Of a DNA stretch of 8,534 nucleotides, positions 5,751-8,534 are shown piece by piece (position 1 is the stretch's first letter; each line of letters opens with the position of its first letter). The notes beneath the pieces are model-generated. The model had not been told where the DNA came from, made no database searches, and worked only from the letters and a program-made list of their open reading frames with translations. The position numbers were made by a program, and so were the translations under genes. This stretch comes from Sphingobacteriia bacterium (GTDB lineage: Bacteria > Bacteroidota > Bacteroidia > UBA7662). The stretch lies in assembly GCA_009926245.1 (NCBI GenBank), contig RFPG01000042.1:1-8534 (forward strand), written 5' to 3'.

Positions 5751-6929
5751 CTAAATCTCGATGAGCATGCGATAGGGATCCTCTAGAAACTCCTTGACAC
5801 GAACCAAGAAGCTCACCGAATCCTTGCCGTCGATCAGGCGGTGATCGTAACTGAGCGCGATGTACATCATAGGACGGATGACCACCTGACCCTGGAGGGC
5901 GATGGGTCGCTCTACAATGTTATGCATCCCAAGGATGGCGCTCTGGGGGGCGTTGATAATAGGCGTGGAAAGCATGGACCCAAAAACGCCTCCGTTGGTA
6001 ATGGTAAAGGTTCCCCCTGTCATTTCGTCAACCGACAAGGTTCCTTCCCGGGCTTTGCCGGCCAAACGAGCGATTTCTCTCTCAATTTCATGAAGGGCCA
6101 AATGGTCAGCCCCACGGACTACAGGGACCATCAGACCTCGAGGCGCCGATACGGCGATGCTGAGATCGACATAATCGTGATAAACCAGATCCTCGCCATC
6201 CAAACCGGCATTGATCACCGGAAACTCCCGCAATGCTAGACATACAGCCTTGGAGAACAAGGACATAAAGCCCAAACCAACTCCGTAGCGCTCTTTGAAC
6301 GAATCCTTGTACCGGGACCGCATTTCCATGAGTGGGCCCATGTTCACCTCGTTAAAGGTGGTCAACATAGCGGTTTCATTCTTGACAGCCACCAAACGGC
6401 GGGCAATGGTTTTGCGGAGTTGACTCATTCGCTCTCTGCGCTGAGGACCGGCGGGAGCAGAGGACCGAACGATGGGATCGGGCCGATTGGCAGAAGGCGC
6501 AACCGTTGTCGATGCGAGAGGCACCGGGGCAGTAGGTACCGAAGGGGCCGAGGACATGGCCGGCGCAGCAGCAACTGTTGCGGGGGCCGAAGCAGCGGAG
6601 GCAGCAGCAGCAGGAGCCGCAGCGGAAGCTCCCGGCGCGGCAGGCGATGAAGCCACAGCCGGTGCGGCAGAGGCAGCCGCCCCTTCAACCGCGTCGGCCT
6701 GAATGCGGGCCACCACGGCACCAACTGCGACGGTAGAACCTTCGGGGACCAAAATTTCAAGAATCCCCGCTTGCTCGGCGTTGACTTCCATGGTCGCCTT
6801 GTCGGTCTCCAATTCGCATAACATATCATCCATTTGGACGCTTTCGCCGTTTTGTTTGAACCACTTTCCAATCACCACTTCGGTGATGGATTCTCCAACC
6901 GCGGGTATTACAACATCAAGGGTCGCCAT
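5751..6929 (-). CDS. sucB: Dihydrolipoyllysine succinyltransferase (E2 of 2-oxoglutarate dehydrogenase), no visible E3-binding domain
   Basis: Forms the core of the 2-oxoglutarate dehydrogenase complex in the TCA cycle, transferring the succinyl group from its lipoyl arm to CoA in the cytosol. The protein has 392 residues. The lipoyl domain is residues 1-79, with [11 protein letters not shown] placing the lipoylated Lys at K44. The 2-oxoacid acyltransferase catalytic domain is about 166-392, with RKTIARRLV (172-180), [12 protein letters not shown] (307-318) and [11 protein letters not shown] (360-370); His363 and Asp367 are the expected catalytic residues. The C-terminal region ([12 protein letters not shown]) resembles classic SucB, supporting succinyl over acetyl specificity, as does the adjacent sucA. 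Between the domains (80-165) there is only an Ala/Pro/Ser/Val-rich linker. The peripheral subunit-binding domain normally found there, with its SPAxRxLA and GTGxxGRIxxxDV motifs, is not visible. ATG 6929 gives the canonical N-terminus. It starts 51 bases after the sucA stop, an operon arrangement. Confidence 0.95.
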   Translation of the reverse strand: MATLDVVIPAVGESITEVVIGKWFKQNGESVQMDDMLCELETDKATMEVNAEQAGILEILVPEGSTVAVGAVVARIQADAVEGAAASAAPAVASSPAAPGASAAAPAAAASAASAPATVAAAPAMSSAPSVPTAPVPLASTTVAPSANRPDPIVRSSAPAGPQRRERMSQLRKTIARRLVAVKNETAMLTTFNEVNMGPLMEMRSRYKDSFKERYGVGLGFMSLFSKAVCLALREFPVINAGLDGEDLVYHDYVDLSIAVSAPRGLMVPVVRGADHLALHEIEREIARLAGKAREGTLSVDEMTGGTFTITNGGVFGSMLSTPIINAPQSAILGMHNIVERPIALQGQVVIRPMMYIALSYDHRLIDGKDSVSFLVRVKEFLEDPYRMLIEI

Positions 6930-6980
6930 GAGAATATTTTTGAATGAGAAGGCCTAAATTAAAAGGAATAAATAGAATAA

Positions 6981-8534
6981 CTAGAGAGTAAATGCTTGAA
7001 CTACAATGTTTTGCTGCTCTTTTTCGTGAACTTTTGCGTAACCGGTCGCTGGGGATGCGCTGGACTTCCTGGATATCAGTTTGAGGTGACGGTTTTGTTC
7101 AAATCGCAACATATAGGTCCAGGCCCCCATGTTCTTGGGCTCTTCTTGAACCCAATAATATTCGGCCTTGGGATAACGCAAATACAAGGCATCCAGCTGG
7201 GGCTCTGGCATCGGATACAATTGTTCAAAACGAACCAAGGCAACATCCTTGCGCTTGTTTTCTCGACGATAGGCTAACAAATCATAGTATATTTTTCCGG
7301 TGCAAAAAACCACCCGTAATACTTTGCGTGGATCTGCCTCGGCGTCATCGATTATTTCTCTAAAACCCCCGGTCGTCAGTTCTTCCAAGTCCGAAACACA
7401 AGCCGGATGCCGCAACAATCCTTTGGGCGTCATAACAATGAGTGGTTTACGAAATTCCCATGCTTGTTGCCGGCGTATCAAATGAAAGAAATTAGCCGGA
7501 CTGGTGCAATTGGCCACCACCATGTTCATTTCGGCTGCCAATTGCAAAAAACGTTCCGGGCGGGCACTGGAATGTTCGGGGCCCTGGCCTTCGTAACCGT
7601 GAGGTAAAAGCAGAACCAAACCGCTCATGCGCCGCCACTTGGATTCCCCGCTGCTCAAAAACTGATCAATCACCGTTTGGGCCCCGTTGGAGAAATCGCC
7701 GAACTGAGCTTCCCAAACCACCAAGGCATTGGGGGAGGCCATCGAATACCCGTACTCAAAACCCAAAACGGCGTATTCGGATAAAAGGGAATTGTAAATC
7801 GAAAATGGACCTTGGGCCTCGATCGGAAGGTGATTCAAAAAAACATGCAAGCGATTGTCCTTTTCGTCCCTGGCGGCGGCATGGCGATGTGAAAAGGTAC
7901 CCCTCACCACATCCTGCCCTGAGATTCGAACCTTGCGGCCATCGGCTAACAAACTACCGTAGGCCAGCAATTCGGCCAAGGCCCAATTAATTTGACCTTG
8001 TTGATAGGATTCCCGGCGCTCATCCATGAGTTTTTGGACTTTACGAAGGACTTGGAAATCTTTGGGAACGGCCGTAAGCGCCTCCAGGACCGCGTCTAGC
8101 TTGGAACGCTCCACCCCGGTGGCCGGGGATTGGTTAAAATCTTCGTAGGTCGCTTTGCGCATAACGGCCCATTGCTTCTCCAAAGGCTGCAAGGCATAAG
8201 GCACCGCGTTTTGTTTGACTTTGTTCAAGCGATCCTGAAGCATGGATTTGAAGCTGTTCTCCATTTCCACCGCCAGATCAGCGGTCACTTGTCCGCTCTG
8301 CTCCAAACGGTTCGAATAGACCCTGCGGGGGTCTGGGTGGTTCTCGATCAAACCATAAAGGGTGGGCTGGGTAAATTTGGGTTCATCCGATTCGTTGTGT
8401 CCGTGTTTTCTGTAACACAACATGTCGACATAGAAGTCACGGCCAAACTGCTGTCGGAATGCGACGGCCATTTCAACCGCAAAAACAACGGCTTCCGCAT
8501 CATCGCCGTTGACATGGAAGACCGGTGCTTCGAT
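6981..8534 (-). CDS. sucA: 2-oxoglutarate dehydrogenase E1 component, C-terminal part (5' end beyond the window)
   Basis: Thiamine-diphosphate enzyme that decarboxylates 2-oxoglutarate and succinylates the lipoyl arm of SucB. The frame stays open to the right edge: the codons before the internal ATG at 8471 read IEAPVFHVNGDDAEAVVFAVE, which is SucA sequence, so that ATG is not the start. About 517 residues are present, roughly the C-terminal 55% of a family member of 900-950. Recognisable motifs in order are CYRKHGHNESDEP, the transketolase pyrimidine-binding-like domain with GQDVVRGTFSHRHA, FEYGYSMASPNALVVWEAQFGDF, LLLPHGYEGQGPEHSSARPER, TPKGLLRHP, and the C-terminal RFEQLYPMPEPQLD, QEEPKNMGAW and SASPATGYAKVHEKEQ. 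The ThDP/Mg-binding GDG motif lies outside the window. The order sucA-sucB is the usual one, though no sucC, sucD or lpd follows on this strand. Confidence 0.97.
   Translation of the reverse strand: MEAPVFHVNGDDAEAVVFAVEMAVAFRQQFGRDFYVDMLCYRKHGHNESDEPKFTQPTLYGLIENHPDPRRVYSNRLEQSGQVTADLAVEMENSFKSMLQDRLNKVKQNAVPYALQPLEKQWAVMRKATYEDFNQSPATGVERSKLDAVLEALTAVPKDFQVLRKVQKLMDERRESYQQGQINWALAELLAYGSLLADGRKVRISGQDVVRGTFSHRHAAARDEKDNRLHVFLNHLPIEAQGPFSIYNSLLSEYAVLGFEYGYSMASPNALVVWEAQFGDFSNGAQTVIDQFLSSGESKWRRMSGLVLLLPHGYEGQGPEHSSARPERFLQLAAEMNMVVANCTSPANFFHLIRRQQAWEFRKPLIVMTPKGLLRHPACVSDLEELTTGGFREIIDDAEADPRKVLRVVFCTGKIYYDLLAYRRENKRKDVALVRFEQLYPMPEPQLDALYLRYPKAEYYWVQEEPKNMGAWTYMLRFEQNRHLKLISRKSSASPATGYAKVHEKEQQNIVVQAFTL

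Noticed and set aside
6425..6871. 148-codon Leu/Pro/Arg-rich frame within sucB
   Set aside because: It is the shifted reading of the Ala-rich linker and lipoyl domain; the sucB frame is clearly the real one.
6930..6980. Promoter between sucA and sucB (TAATTTAG on the minus strand)
   Set aside because: No matching TTTG box lies 19-21 bases upstream and the 51-base gap fits a normal operon spacer.

Overview
The window looks like a chromosomal segment of a Bacteroidota bacterium. The evidence is a secreted protein with a C-terminal type IX secretion (T9SS) sorting domain, Bacteroidota-style cohesin, dockerin-like and Ig-like surface modules, an ISYQAVVRNA domain typical of the phylum, and start codons preceded by AT-rich leaders without Shine-Dalgarno sequences. 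Base composition is moderate (GC near half), and I cannot place it below phylum level. No RNA genes, insertion sequences, CRISPR arrays or prophage genes were seen, and no gene-free stretch exceeds about 115 bases.

Left part, plus strand: the 3' end of a gene for a probable outer-membrane beta-barrel protein (1-723), then after 21 bases waaA/kdtA (745-2121), the Kdo transferase of lipid A biosynthesis. This is an envelope/LPS pair, probably one transcript.

Right part, minus strand, in transcription order: the C-terminal half of sucA (E1 of 2-oxoglutarate dehydrogenase, running off the right edge), sucB (E2), a 115-base gap with a possible Bacteroidota-type promoter, a secreted dockerin-like T9SS protein (5635-4250), and 64 bases later a secreted cohesin/Ig-like protein (4185-2118) split by one frameshift. 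The last gene converges on waaA and the two overlap by four bases at their stop codons.

sucA and sucB supply two of the three subunits of the TCA-cycle 2-oxoglutarate dehydrogenase complex; the E3 gene is not here. The other two genes form a plausible non-cellulosomal cohesin-dockerin surface pair: neither carries a catalytic module, one has a T9SS anchor signal, the other two cohesin modules.

Points most worth following are: (i) the adjacent cohesin and dockerin genes, with a possible third cohesin-like fold inside the dockerin protein; (ii) a SucB with no recognisable E3-binding domain, where an Ala/Pro-rich linker takes its place; and (iii) the frameshift inside the second Ig-like repeat of the cohesin protein.
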